Below are positions 9,550 to 19,308 of a stretch of DNA of 37,431 bases, in pieces. The DNA is from Tubiluchus corallicola (lineage: Eukaryota > Priapulida > Priapulimorpha > Priapulimorphida > Tubiluchidae), in the NCBI GenBank assembly GCA_030141605.1, contig JAQGDQ010000573.1:100529-137959 (forward strand). The letters are read 5' to 3'. A program made the translations under genes and the position numbers. Position 1 is the stretch's first letter. Each line of letters opens with the position of its first letter. The notes below the pieces were generated by a model. It was not told the origin of the DNA, searched no databases, and saw only the letters and a list, made by a program, of their open reading frames with translations.

Positions 9550-11192
9550 GGAGCGTCTGTAGTGCCTATAATTTAATATTTTCACTACATCTAGTTTTGT
9601 ACTACGGTATGTAACACAGAACAATGAAAAGAAAAAATGTGAAAAAGGCTTTTGTCAATATATGTAGCAACATAAACCAAACTCCTTTAGTGGCACAAAC
9701 ACTTTATTATTGACTGTCTTTTCTGTACACTGCGTTGTGACTACTAGATTAAAACTGTAAAAGTTCAAATCAGTTGAAACTGGTTAACCTTGGGTACTGC
9801 ATATCAGAAAACAGTCAGGTGAGAAAATGATTCACTGTAGTCTAACTTGCTGTAAAGTTGTAATGTTGCTAAAGTTTATAAAGTTCATAAACAAACTCGT
9901 GACTCAGTTCACGACAAAAATGGTGATAATAATTGTCAGTAAAATTAAACACGTAAGGCTAGAAAAAAATCAGAGTATGGGAGTATAACATAATCTGTAA
10001 GCAACAAAACAAAGAATTGACCTAAATTAAAGAAAATAAAACGAAACAGCCTTTTTATAACAACCAAAATAAAAGGTTAAAATTCTTACTAACACATAAA
10101 AATTGTCTGTGTAAGCAGTTTCCTTTATCTGTTTGTTTTAATATTGTCAAATCACTTTCATTTGAGAGCACCAAATAAGCTGCGTGACCAAAACAGAGTG
10201 TTTAAGAGACAGTCCCTAGTTGCCTAAGTAGCCAAAACAACCTGTATCCAATTGTTTTGTGGCGAAGCACTCTGTGTCCAGAATTTAAAGGTGAAAAATG
10301 AAATATTTTGTGCACAGTATAGGCTCAATCGCCCAAATGTCTACTGACAAAAGATAAATAATAAAAATAAAATTAATATATTTGTTTTTAGCATGTGCAG
10401 TTTAAATAAGTTAGTTATGCTGTTTACTAAATAGGATTGTTTCTGTTTACATTGTGATCGGCCTCGGGACACTGAGGGCCTATAAAAATTAAAGCAAAAC
10501 CGGACCCAATCTTAAACTGTAGGTCAAAACAATCTACTATTTAACATATTGAAAGGAAACATACCATTTTTTTCAAAAATGACTTAATATGAAAGAATTA
10601 TCACACAAACGCAATTTCACGTTCGCGCCACTAGTTATTCGCTATTACATGCATTTCACCATTCACTAGTTAGACGGGCACTAGCGCCTGCATTTCGCAT
10701 AGTGTTGCATAAAAACAGGTACTGTACCTCTCAGTTCAGATGTGTTAGTTTGTGACGAACTGAACACGTTCAACAGCTCACCGTGCTTGAAAATGGGATG
10801 AAAAATCATCCTGTCTTCCTTTAAGGGTCTAGCCTTATTAGCACGTAGTTCAAACTATTATGGATGGCAGTTAAATTGTTAGATATATTAATTACAGACG
10901 TATGCTTACTAAGAAAGCAATGAAAGTATGATACGATTAGCATTTTTAAAGCGAAATAACTTCGTTGTTCTATTCGTTATTAAATTCTATTACTATCACC
11001 ACCGTACAATAGGTTTTGTTTTTTAAGTTGGGATTGTTGTTTATATTGTACTACAGGGCTGTGGTGAAATGAAATGTAATGCTGGCAGGGGAATACAGTA
11101 GACTTCTCATGTGTGCATGTATGTGAACGTGGCTTTATCTAGCACAGACTCGTATTCTGACCTTTTGTTAGTAAGAGCTAGTAGTCACGTGC
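9550..11192. other. Longest repeat-poor spacer, no gene seen
   Basis: AT-rich, with no open frame long enough to support and no terminal inverted repeats that I can see. Short hairpins such as GGATGA-AAAA-TCATCC near 10797 are present. It may be intron or intergenic DNA. Confidence 0.55.
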
Positions 11193-11294
11193 ACACCTGA
11201 GCTTATAAAAAGGGAAGGTCTGCTGTACACCTGAGCTTATAAAAAGGGAAGGTCTGCTGTACACCTGAGCTTATAGAAAGGGAAGGTCTGCTGT
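11193..11294 (+). repeat. 34-bp tandem repeat, 3 copies, each with a TATA motif
   Basis: ACACCTGAGCTTATAAAAAG recurs at 11193, 11227 and 11261. The TATA motif is TATAAAAAG in the first two copies (11204, 11238) and TATAGAAAG in the third (11272). Confidence 0.92.
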
Positions 11295-11370
11295 AGACCC
11301 TTGTCAGTGGTCGTGTCTTTCATTGCAGCTCTGTTCACATTTCACAAATCAAGACTCCGTTCTTCTAGGT
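11272..11370 (+). promoter_or_regulatory. Candidate TATA/Inr core promoter with a first-exon donor
   Basis: The third TATA copy at 11272 is followed 32 bp later by the initiator-like TCAGT at 11304, the classical TATA-to-start spacing. A strong donor CTAG|GTAAGC follows at 11368/11369, which would make a ~64-nt non-coding first exon. No transcript evidence is available; the layout could also belong to a decayed LTR. Confidence 0.3.
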
Positions 11371-12272
11371 AAGCTGTTTGTTCCTTATTGGGGGTGTGAT
11401 ATGTAGTAATAAATTGTCATTTCGACTCTATTATTCGGGTTCTGTTTTGGGTTTGGTGTTGAAGGACTTAATTGGGACATGCCGCACGGTGTGGGCCGCG
11501 GTGCCATCCGTCCTGCCTCCGTTAAAAGCGGACAGCAGTCCGATATTATATTAATAAATATTTTTAATCTATAACTAATGGGATTTCATATCCATTACAC
11601 TGTCCTTTCCCGGCAGTAATAATTTCATGAACTGTTTGCCTTTCACTGTGCAATAATCATTCCGTGCACGTACACGAATATTGACTAGGCAAACTACTTT
11701 GTAGCTCATTTACCTCTAGCTAAAGCGGACGGAGTTACTAAAGATGCTTAGATCTACTGAAGATGAAACGAGGTTGGTTACGCTGCTTCTATTTGTTGCT
11801 TGACAAACAAGACTTCAGAGTGTGTGTCTGAGGAGGATCCTCATAATCAAACAAGACTTCAGAGTGTGTGTCTGAGGATCATCAAATTATGGCGAATAAT
11901 ATCTTTTCATCCTGGCGAATGGAATTAGTTGCGTTATTATCTACAGGAAACTGACAGAATTATCTTTTTCAATCAGTACCTCAGTAAAATATCATACAAC
12001 TTATTTTTGTGATGAAATTATGCTTTTAGATGTTTGCTGAGTGTTTATAATACTTCTGGGTTTCGTTACGAGCTTTAACTATAATGCCACGCTACATTTT
12101 TAAATGTCCTCCAACCACTTATGTCATAAAAATAATGCGGTTTTTCGATCTTTCTAAAGTTTGCCAGTTAATATTTTGTAATTGCACACAATATTTCTTA
12201 TGTGTTTAACGTGCACGTGCGATTTGACACCATCTATTGCAAATATTGCGCGAAGAAAAACCAGCTTAATCA
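11371..12272. other. Spacer, no gene seen
   Basis: Includes a small perfect hairpin CGGAC-AGCA-GTCCG near 11529 and the two-copy repeat at 11804. Possible intron if the promoter at 11272 and the exon at 12273 belong together, but the two are not linked by any evidence. Confidence 0.4.
11804..11882. repeat. 44-bp direct repeat, 2 copies
   Basis: CAAACAAGACTTCAGAGTGT starts at 11804 and 11848. Copy 1 contains the palindrome GAGGATCCTC, which copy 2 lacks. Confidence 0.85.
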
Positions 12273-12400
12273 ATGCGGCTTTTTGAAGTCGGAACAGTAG
12301 CTGCTGCGCTTTGCATTGGCTTATATTCATCAGCAGGTAAATGTAATGACAATCCAGGCTTGCATTGGGTTGTCAAGGTAACAAGGGAGGAGAGAGCAAG
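12273..12400 (+). CDS. Candidate first coding exon encoding a signal peptide
   Basis: The frame opens with MRLFEVGTVAAALCIGLYSS, which looks like a short secretory signal: one Arg, a hydrophobic core at residues 6-17 and small residues at 20-22. A good splice donor, CAG|GTAAAT, falls at 12336/12337 right after the signal core, as is typical for signal-peptide exons. Alternative donors are CAAG|GTAACA (12377/12378) and CAAG|GTATGG (12400/12401). If the exon runs on, it reads KCNDNPGLHWVVKVTREERA, faintly like the start of a proprotein-convertase prodomain, but I cannot support that name. There is no downstream exon in view. It may be chance. Confidence 0.25.
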
Positions 12401-12659
12401 GTATGGTGTTTATTTTAATAGTGTTTTCTTGTTTTTGCCGTGCATGAATACCCACTGTTTCGTGACTTACAGTGCCTTGTGCGTTGAAACAAATCAGACT
12501 GCTAGATTGCTGATAGTAGTGAATTAGGCAGGTGATGTAAACCACTGCATTTAAGTACGAAAACAAAACGCACAGTTAGTCGTAGCTTCACTTTCTACCG
12601 AGAAGCATTTCTCTTCTGGTACTTCAGGCTAAGACAACTGCTTCCATAACACATTGTAC

Positions 12660-12990
12660 TGTAACGGATCCGGGTTCCAGCGGCGATCCGTCTCAGGATG
12701 TATAGAGCGGCATACAAGTTATGAAGTACTGCAGCAGACGAGAAAAGTAAAAAGAATACGAATGTGAAATAAACTTTAATGCACAACCAGTAGCTCCATG
12801 ACATGTGAACAGACTTTTGTATAAAAATCAGCAAACCTACAGCATTCACCTTTACAGACAGAAAGGCCAGGTTGGAATCCTCAAATTACGGCATACATTC
12901 TGTTTTATACAGGTACATTTGCATTACTTGGCTTCTCGACGCTACCCATTACTAACATTAGGGGGTTGGTCAAAATCTGCCTCCGTAACA
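12660..12990. mobile_element. Probable solo LTR, 331 bp
   Basis: Begins TGTAACGGATCC and ends CTCCGTAACA, so the ends are TG...CA with a 9-bp inverted repeat (TGTAACGGA / TCCGTAACA, one mismatch). Inside are TATAGAG at 12699 and AATAAA at 12767, the order expected of promoter and poly-A signal. Flanking tetranucleotides are GTAC and ATAC, so a 4-bp target duplication is only 3 of 4. No internal retroelement region is present. Confidence 0.5.
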
Positions 12991-13229
12991 ATACATTATA
13001 TTGTGTTATATATTATACTATGCATTATATTATGTTTTATATTCTACATATATTGTAGTAACAGAGATTGTGATTTTGTAGTTGAATTAATTGGACTTAA
13101 ACAGAAACAAGCAATACTCATCCCCAAAAGTAGAGAAGCCAAATGAGGAAGCCAGACACCTAAGATGAGACTCTTTTTATTAGTTTGCACAGTTTATCTA
13201 AACGAGGAAAAATGTGCTTCTATAAAGTT

Positions 13230-13531
13230 CTAGAGGTGTTTTTTGTGAAAGTGGGTAACATAGCCAGTCTTATAATCGACTCGACTATGCTGAATTCGAA
13301 AAAAAGCTGTTCCCAACTTGGAAATTAGCAAAAAGGGTCAAAAAAGGCAGAAAACAAAATGGCCACCGGGTCTAAAAGTTTAAAAGATAAGTGGTAAGTT
13401 GGCTGTCGCTAGCACATAACGGTCATATCTTAGCTATTATAACAGATGACGATTTTAGTGTTTAACTCAATGTAGTCAAATTGATAAGACTGGCTATATT
13501 GCCTACTTTTACACGAAAAAAACGCCTCTAG
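13230..13531. mobile_element. mariner-like MITE with ~46-bp terminal inverted repeats
   Basis: The left end CTAGAGGTGTTTTTTGTG continues to CATAGCCAGTCTTAT (to 13272). The right end, from ATAAGACTGGCTATATTG (13484) to CGCCTCTAG (13531), is its complement with a handful of substitutions and small indels. TA flanks the GAGG...CCTC termini on both sides, consistent with a Tc1/mariner TA target duplication. The interior is non-coding. This is the longest terminal inverted repeat in the window and it abuts the next element. Confidence 0.75.
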
Positions 13532-13533
13532 GG

Positions 13534-13781
13534 TAGGGGTGAGCATGCTCTACCAGAAAGCGAATTCGAATCGAACCGAATTTGTGACTTTCGAGTTCGA
13601 ATCGAACCGAACTTCAGTGTTTCGAATTCGAACCGAATTCGAATTGAGATTGAAAGATTTTCGAACAAGTTTTCGAACCACCAGTAAAAATTAGTCTTAC
13701 AAAGATCATGCATATCACTAGATTTTGGATTCGAACTAAAACCTGTTCGAATTCGATTCGAATGTTCGATGCTCACCCCTA
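13534..13781. mobile_element. TTCGAA-rich hAT-like MITE, shorter copy
   Basis: Perfect 13-bp terminal inverted repeat TAGGGGTGAGCAT / ATGCTCACCCCTA. Internally it matches the copy at 3814 through CTAGATTTTG, then jumps to GGATTCGAA: about 150 bp present in the longer copy are missing, and the junction lies at a TTTTG that occurs at both edges of the missing block. An extra CGAATTCGAACCG-type block near 13600 is private to this copy. Flanks are CTCTAGGG and GTAATAAT, so no target duplication remains. Confidence 0.8.
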
Positions 13782-13788
13782 GTAATAA

Positions 13789-13789
<1 letters not shown>

Positions 13790-13881
<92 letters not shown>
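13790..13881. repeat. (CTA)n microsatellite, about 30 units
   Basis: Uninterrupted CTA/TAC trinucleotides between two MITEs. Confidence 0.97.
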
Positions 13882-13884
13882 AAC

Positions 13885-13993
13885 CAGGGCCTATTTCAAG
13901 GGGGGAAGTGGGGATACTTCCCCGGGGCCTCACCCTCTAGGGGGGGCCTCGCGCCAAGGTAACATTTTTTTGCTTTATGCGAACCTACCGTCT

Positions 13994-14078
<85 letters not shown>

Positions 14079-14363
14079 CCTCCCTCCCTCCCTCCCGCCG
14101 CACGCGCGCCGTTTGCCAGTATTGACAAGTATTAAGGACTGGTCTTGAGAATAAAGCAGTTTTTCTTTTAATTGTTCTTTCCTTTAACAACTGTATAACT
14201 CCATATTTTCTCTTCGAAAATGCTTCTCCGGCGTTCTAGCAGTTCAAAATTTTTCTGGGCGCCAACCATGGTGGCGCCCACTCCCCGGCGCTTCGCCCCC
14301 CCTTCCCGAGGGAGCCTCACACGCGCCACTTCCTCGGGCCTCGCTTAGACTGAAATAGGCGGT
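13885..14363. mobile_element. hAT MITE, family A copy 2, with CT expansion
   Basis: Left end CAGGGCCTATTTCA and right end ACTGAAATAGGCGG match the family termini, with mutations at the outer right end; no target duplication survives. The CT-rich centre has grown to about 38 CT units followed by (CCCT)n (13999-14096). From 14118 (TTGACAAGTATTAAGGACTG) to about 14250 it matches copy 3 at 31866 onward. No coding capacity; the SLSLSL/RERERE frames come from the CT tract. Confidence 0.85.
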
Positions 14364-14892
14364 TAAAAGTTTTCTTTCGATGCCAAAACATATTATAACA
14401 CCCATTTAACAGTTAGTAACGGCACATTAGTTTACTATAGGAAGAGGTATCAACAATGATATGACGACTACTGTTACATGTTCTCAGACATTGCAGTTTC
14501 TTTATCAGTTGACAACCGTAGGAATGGTTTCTGATCTTGCACTGTAGAGGTTTTTGTCCTTTACGAATTGTGCTGCATTTCAATTAGGTTTTTGCGAGTT
14601 GTTTCGCGTGCGTAAAATTCATTTAGTGGGAAAGCGTAATTGTGAAACCTTAGGCGGAACTAACGGCAACTTTCTTGGGGGTTGTCCACGTTTTTTTCAG
14701 GGTCTTTTGTTTGATGGCTTTAAGGTTGGTGGTTAGTGTAAAGCAATGACTTTAAAGGATTTTTTTATGCAACTCGACTCAGTGCAAGCCGGAACTGTCA
14801 TTTAACGGCAGAAGATTCTTTGCTGATGGCTCCGAAATAAAGCTGATTTTCATAGGTAATACTCCGATGTGAGATACTGAATTAAGATACTT
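14364..14892. other. Spacer, no gene seen
   Basis: Short open frame at 14554-14736 (60 codons) without domain; not called. Confidence 0.55.
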
Positions 14893-15760
14893 ATTAATTG
14901 TTGTTTGAATGTACACTGTAATTAGTTGCTGTTTGAGTGTACATTGTAATTAGTTGTTGTTTAAATGTACATTGTAATTAGTTGTTGTTTTAATGTACAT
15001 TGTCATTAGTTGTTGTTTGAATGTACATTGTAATTAGTTGACGTTTTAATGTACATTGTAATTAGTTGATGTCTTAATGTACATGGGAATTAGTTGTTGT
15101 TTGAATGTACATTGTAATTAGTTGTTGTTTGAATGTACATTGTAATTAGTTGTTGTTTTAATGTACATTGTAATTAGTTGTTTTTTGAATGTACATTGTA
15201 ATTAGTTGTTGTTTGAATGTACATTGTAATTAGTTGACGTTTTAATGTACATTGTCATTAGTTGTTGTTTGAATGTACATTGTAATTAGTTGACGTTTTA
15301 ATGTACATTGTAATTAGTTAATGTTTTAATGTACATGGGAATTAGTTGTTGTTTTAATGTACATTGTAATTAGTTGTTGTTTGAATGTACATTGTAATTA
15401 GTTGACGTTTTAATGTACATTGTCATTAGTTGTTGTTTGAATGTACATTGTAATTAGTTGACGTTTTAATGTACATTGTAATTAGTTGATGTTTTAATGT
15501 ACATTGTCATTAGTTGTTGTTTGAATGTACATTGTAATTAGTTGACGTTTTAATGTACATTGTAATTAGTTGATGTTTTAATGTACATGGGAATTAGTTG
15601 TTGTTTTAATGTACCTTGTAATTAGTTGTTGTTTGAATGTACATTGTAATTAGTTGTTGTTTGAATGTACATTGTAATTAATTGTTGTTTGAATGTAAAT
15701 TGTAATTAGTTGTTGTTTGAATGTACATTGTAATTAGTTGTTGTTTGAATGTGCATTGTA
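14893..15760. repeat. 28-bp minisatellite, exactly 31 copies, with higher-order pattern
   Basis: The unit is ATTAGTTGTTGTTTGAATGT plus ACATTGTA-type ending. Unit types differ at GTTGTTGTTTG, GTTGACGTTTT and GTTGATGTTTT and at the ending TTGTA, TTGTC or TGGGA. The run TTG, ACG(+C), TTG, ACG, ATG, seen in units 12-16, recurs in units 18-22, so six-unit (168-bp) blocks were duplicated. Every copy is 28 bp with no indel. Confidence 0.95.
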
Positions 15761-16592
15761 CATTCGTCAGTGAATTCATTTGTGCAGCAAAACGTGGTAG
15801 CCAGTACGGTTGAATGCATTTGGCATTTTCAAACAAGTCTATACTTGCATTCACAAGATGAATTCGTGTGCCCATGTTCATCAGTGTTAAGTACATAGTG
15901 TATTGCAGTTAAGTTAATTATACATACATATACATATAGCGCATGACATACGTAAATCGAAACCCTGTTCAGTTGCTAAGGTAAACAACCTTTGCGCCGT
16001 CGCCAGGTTTCACTACCATTACCTGCACTAACGCTTGTTGTTATGGCTTTTATGCACACTGAAGCCAAGCTGTCTGTTTACACCTCGTATCGGGACTAAT
16101 AAACAAATTACCATCAGAAGCAATTGGGCGTCGTCAATTACGCTTGACGGCATTTTCTTGTTAGCAATCTACGGCGTGTATCTGTCAGGTTATAGCAAAT
16201 GATGGGATTGTCCATTCTGGCGTTATGCGCTGCAAAAACTAGCAGTTGTGTTCTAATCAACTTTGTAGCATGAGTCGTGTTGTTGACGATAAGTTTTGTA
16301 AGAGTTGGTTGAATTCGGTTTCGCATAAGTTCGTGTTCTATTCCTTATCTCGGTGTTTTTTGTTTGTTTTATTCGGTTTTTATTTGTTTGTTGGCTTATT
16401 TTCTTATTTGCCAGTTTTTTCCTTTTATTCGTACATTGCTTCTTCCATGGCCCGTCGTTTTCCTTATTCAACTTTCAAGGTCATGTAGTATAATTGTTGT
16501 CTTTTTTGTTTCTGTGGGTTTTTGTTGACCGTTTTAATCATTTTTTCACTTTCCAAAGAATAATCTTCTATGATTTTATTATTTATTTGCTT
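15761..16592. other. Spacer, no gene seen
   Basis: T-rich on the plus strand from 16330. The open frame at 16246-16488 is driven by this composition. A short (TACA)n-like patch is at 15920. Confidence 0.55.
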
Positions 16593-16669
16593 AAAGCACA
16601 AGAGAACCCTTCAGAAACATAAAACTTGAAAAATTCATTTTGAAATTTTATATCACTTACATACAGTTG

Positions 16670-16702
16670 GCTTCCTGATGAAATCTGCTATCTGCATTTT
16701 TG
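16670..16702 (-). repeat. Left copy of transposon subterminal inverted repeat
   Basis: GGCTTCCTGATGAAATCTGC and the following TATCTGCATTTT are the complement, with about four differences, of 21656-21687. It includes the TAGCAG core (as CTGCTA), which recurs in both arms. Confidence 0.75.
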
Positions 16703-17179
16703 CGTTTTTCAAAAATGCATTTTTTTTTAAATTATACAGCATTACTCGAAACAACCTATGATTACAATACCAGTTTGCATTTTGTAAGATTTAACATGGC
16801 TTATGTAGTTTTTGTACCATTCTTGATATGTCCAAAAATAAAGGACTTAGCAGGTTTTTAAATTAAAGTATTGGATGTAGCAGTTCTTACTGAAGAGTAA
16901 TTATATGACAGGTAATAAACTAAGCACTAGAATCCATATAAACTTGTCATTTATTTGCATGCAGTACAAAGAAAAAGTAACATTAAACAAATTGTGATAA
17001 CTAACTAATGTGTTGCTTGAGCTTTTTCAGAAAATTTTCTTAGAACTCAGTTGAAAGAAAAAATTTCTTAGCTTGTTCTGAAAGCTTGTCTAGCTCTGTG
17101 ATGTCTTAATTTTACTTGACCATGACCACAAAAAACAGCAAATTTAAATAAAACATTTGCATTGCTGCATCTTTCAATT

Positions 17180-18214
17180 TTAGTGCTTGAGAGCATCATA
17201 GAAGGAATGATAGTCTTTTGGTATAACAGCCTTAAGTTCTTGGAGATTCTTCCATTTTGACTCAACAATTGTCCTGCTCTGAGTGAACAGCTGTGTAGCC
17301 GTTGGAGGATTCATGTCCATTCTGCTACTTACACGCCCTGGAGGTGGTAACAGTGTCCAGTCACCATATTTGGAATGGCTTAATTTATAGTGTATTAAAC
17401 CATCTGGACTGTATTTAATTGCTTTTAAATCCGAAACAGTAGGATCGCCAACTTTATGGCCTGGGCAAATGGATTTAAATTGACCAACTTGGGAAAAAAT
17501 CCTTAAAAAATGTGTGGTAAAGGATTTCACTTTGTATGGCTCTGGATGTTCTCGGGCTCTTTTGATTATATCGACATAGTCTGCAGGGCAATATATGGGC
17601 TTTTTCTTTGGTCTGATTCTTAGCTCGACTTTAGCGTGCACAATATCTACCTCCATTTGAGTGTGGCCTTTTTCAAGTATTTTTCGTGAAACAGTTTTCT
17701 TGCACTTGTTAGCGAATTCCAATAACGCATTTGAAAGTACTGCATTTCCATTTTGGTACCCGCATCCATCTGAGTACATTATGAAAGTATCATACTCCAG
17801 GTTTTCCTCTAGGTAGTTCGTTATACAGGAAGTGAACTCGTTAGCTGATAATCCGCCTTCCCCTTCATGCCAAACATAGCAAACAGTTTCATGAGAGGCC
17901 ATATTGTAAATAGTGAAAATGTGCACACATAGCTTTTGTTTGTAATACAAAGCAGAAGCTTGTAGGGAAGGTGAGAGCAAAACAGCCTGCATATCCATGC
18001 AAGTTACTAAAACTTTTTCCCCTTTATAATGAGGCTGAAGACTTTTAATGGCTTTTTCCTTGTCAGCTTGCTTTTCATCTCTTGCCTCATCCTTCTTTTT
18101 CCTGTGTTCCAGCCATTCTTCTTCTGTTATATTTCCTGTCTCATGACCCACGCATACATCACGCTGATCTTTTCCAGGTTGGAATAATGCCATGTTCCTC
18201 TTGAAACTCATCAA
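17180..18214 (-). CDS. Transposase-like protein, C-terminal RNase H-like part (344 codons open)
   Basis: The largest intact coding stretch in the window. From the first Met of this frame: a KDQRDVC segment at residues 15-21 where relatives, as I recall them, have a KDQCDxC zinc ligand pair (Cys to Arg here); a Lys/Glu-rich stretch at 31-59; then the probable catalytic core with TCMDMQ (D74), MYSDGCGYQN (D149) and KGHTQMEVD (E188/D190), in the order of a DDE/D RNase H fold; then a basic PADYV region. Large invertebrate transposon proteins of this type are stored in databases under a DUF (I recall DUF7869, unverified). The Met is not a genuine start: in another frame immediately upstream the protein continues (SLSRQVLIDEF), so a one-base frameshift near 18195 separates the parts. 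Stop at 17180-17182. Confidence 0.7.
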   Translation of the reverse strand: MMSFKRNMALFQPGKDQRDVCVGHETGNITEEEWLEHRKKKDEARDEKQADKEKAIKSLQPHYKGEKVLVTCMDMQAVLLSPSLQASALYYKQKLCVHIFTIYNMASHETVCYVWHEGEGGLSANEFTSCITNYLEENLEYDTFIMYSDGCGYQNGNAVLSNALLEFANKCKKTVSRKILEKGHTQMEVDIVHAKVELRIRPKKKPIYCPADYVDIIKRAREHPEPYKVKSFTTHFLRIFSQVGQFKSICPGHKVGDPTVSDLKAIKYSPDGLIHYKLSHSKYGDWTLLPPPGRVSSRMDMNPPTATQLFTQSRTIVESKWKNLQELKAVIPKDYHSFYDALKH

Positions 18215-19308
18215 TAAGAACCTGTCGTGATAATGATGTTATATTCCGTTCTTCACATTTCTCTTTGTAAAATTTGTACAGGTTAGTCATGGTTGATATT
18301 ACAGGTTCTAAATAAGTTTTGGTTGTAGAAGCACGACAAACATTTTTTTGTTTTCGCCTTGCGAAGATTTTTGTTACTGTTGCTTGATATATGTTTTGCT
18401 TTAAACTGAATTTTGCTTTTGCTCTTGAGTTTGATTTTGTTGCTTTTGTGTGATATAATTTTTGCCTTTAGTTGAATCCTGTTTTGTTTTGTTTATGATA
18501 ATTTCTTTTGTTTTCAGTTTAATTGCGTTTGTTTTATAAAAATGTCATCACCCTGTAAATAAACTTGTACTTTTAATAAGGGGCAGCTGACCAAGTGACC
18601 AATAGGTCTTTCGCTGCTCCTTCTCGGCTACAATGAAACATAAAAATAATTAAGATGAATTTTAAACTGCTATTGAGAAAATAAATAAAATTGAATTGAA
18701 TTGAATAGTGAGAAGGCATTTTGGGAAGCTTGTCTAAAAATTCTGTTCTCATGAATTCCCTCCCTTCATTGGCTCTATCGTAATATTTTGAACGTACTCC
18801 AGCATTTCTTGGAGTGACTGAACTCTGCCCAATCTTGGACTGACCACCTACCAAGTCCTGTAGTGGAAAGAAACATCATTCTGCACACGGGTTTGCGTTC
18901 ACCATCCTTTCTTAAGTAGTATCGAAATGTTAAGCTCCTTCGAGATTTTCACCTGCTGCTCGGCATCGTACTGCCTCAACTGTTTTAACGAAAATTTTCC
19001 GTTCACTCCACGTTAAGTTTTCCCAGATGTTGTCAAAAATGTTTCGCCTATCTTCTTCACTGAAATCCCCACACAACCTTGACTTGATGTTTTGACAACT
19101 TAATTTTCCGTTCAGCTATTTTCACTTTACGTGGTTCACCATTTATGTTTTTCAGACCGATATATGATTTTCCTTTTTCTCTCTGAGATTTATTAACATT
19201 TTGTTTCCATTTTTCTGGATTTTCCTTTTTAGATCTTTTTTTGGGAGATTCCATCTCCTTGCCTGCCTGATTATTTCCTGTTTGCACTTTATTTACCCCT
19301 TCTTCGTC
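18215..19308 (-). pseudogene. Middle part of the transposase gene, several frameshifts
   Basis: Read on the minus strand, recognisable pieces follow each other in different frames: a basic block ENPEKWKQNVNKSQREKGKS (about 19220-19160); FSEEDRRNIFDNIW (about 19060-19020); a piece with LTFRYYLRKDGE and VCRMMFLSTTGLGRWSV (about 18920-18830); LDKLPKMPSHY (about 18740-18708); and, after an interruption, CRASTTKTYLEPVISTMTNL (about 18335-18275). The order fits the zinc-finger and linker region preceding the catalytic part in this protein type. At least four frame changes are needed, one of them beside an A-run near 18965 and one near 18195. Introns could explain some of these changes, but no clean GT...AG pairs fit all of them. 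Confidence 0.6.
18340..18707 (+). mobile_element. Insertion inside the transposase gene, probable retrotransposon 3' fragment
   Basis: It separates PSHY from CRAST in the transposase reading, which should be contiguous. On the plus strand it ends AAATAAATAAAATTGAATTG followed by AATTGAAT, the same kind of tail as the retrotransposon ends at 27065 and 32552 (there in reverse). It lacks GT...AG edges in the gene's orientation. No target duplication was found, so the exact edges are uncertain. Confidence 0.45.

Noticed and set aside
12273-12400. Naming the candidate exon as a proprotein convertase
   Set aside because: Only WVVKV followed by a short stretch is reminiscent; no downstream domain is visible.
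12595-12849. Minus-strand frame with a hydrophobic segment (CIKVYFTFVFFLLFSSAAVL)
   Set aside because: Lies inside the probable solo LTR and has no start or splice support.
13769-14190. Poly-Thr/poly-Ser and SLSL/RERE open frames (also 31372-31871)
   Set aside because: Direct products of (CTA)n and (CT)n microsatellites.
16246-16488. 80-codon hydrophobic ORF (FVLFGFYLFVGLF)
   Set aside because: Explained by T-rich composition; no supporting start or splice context.
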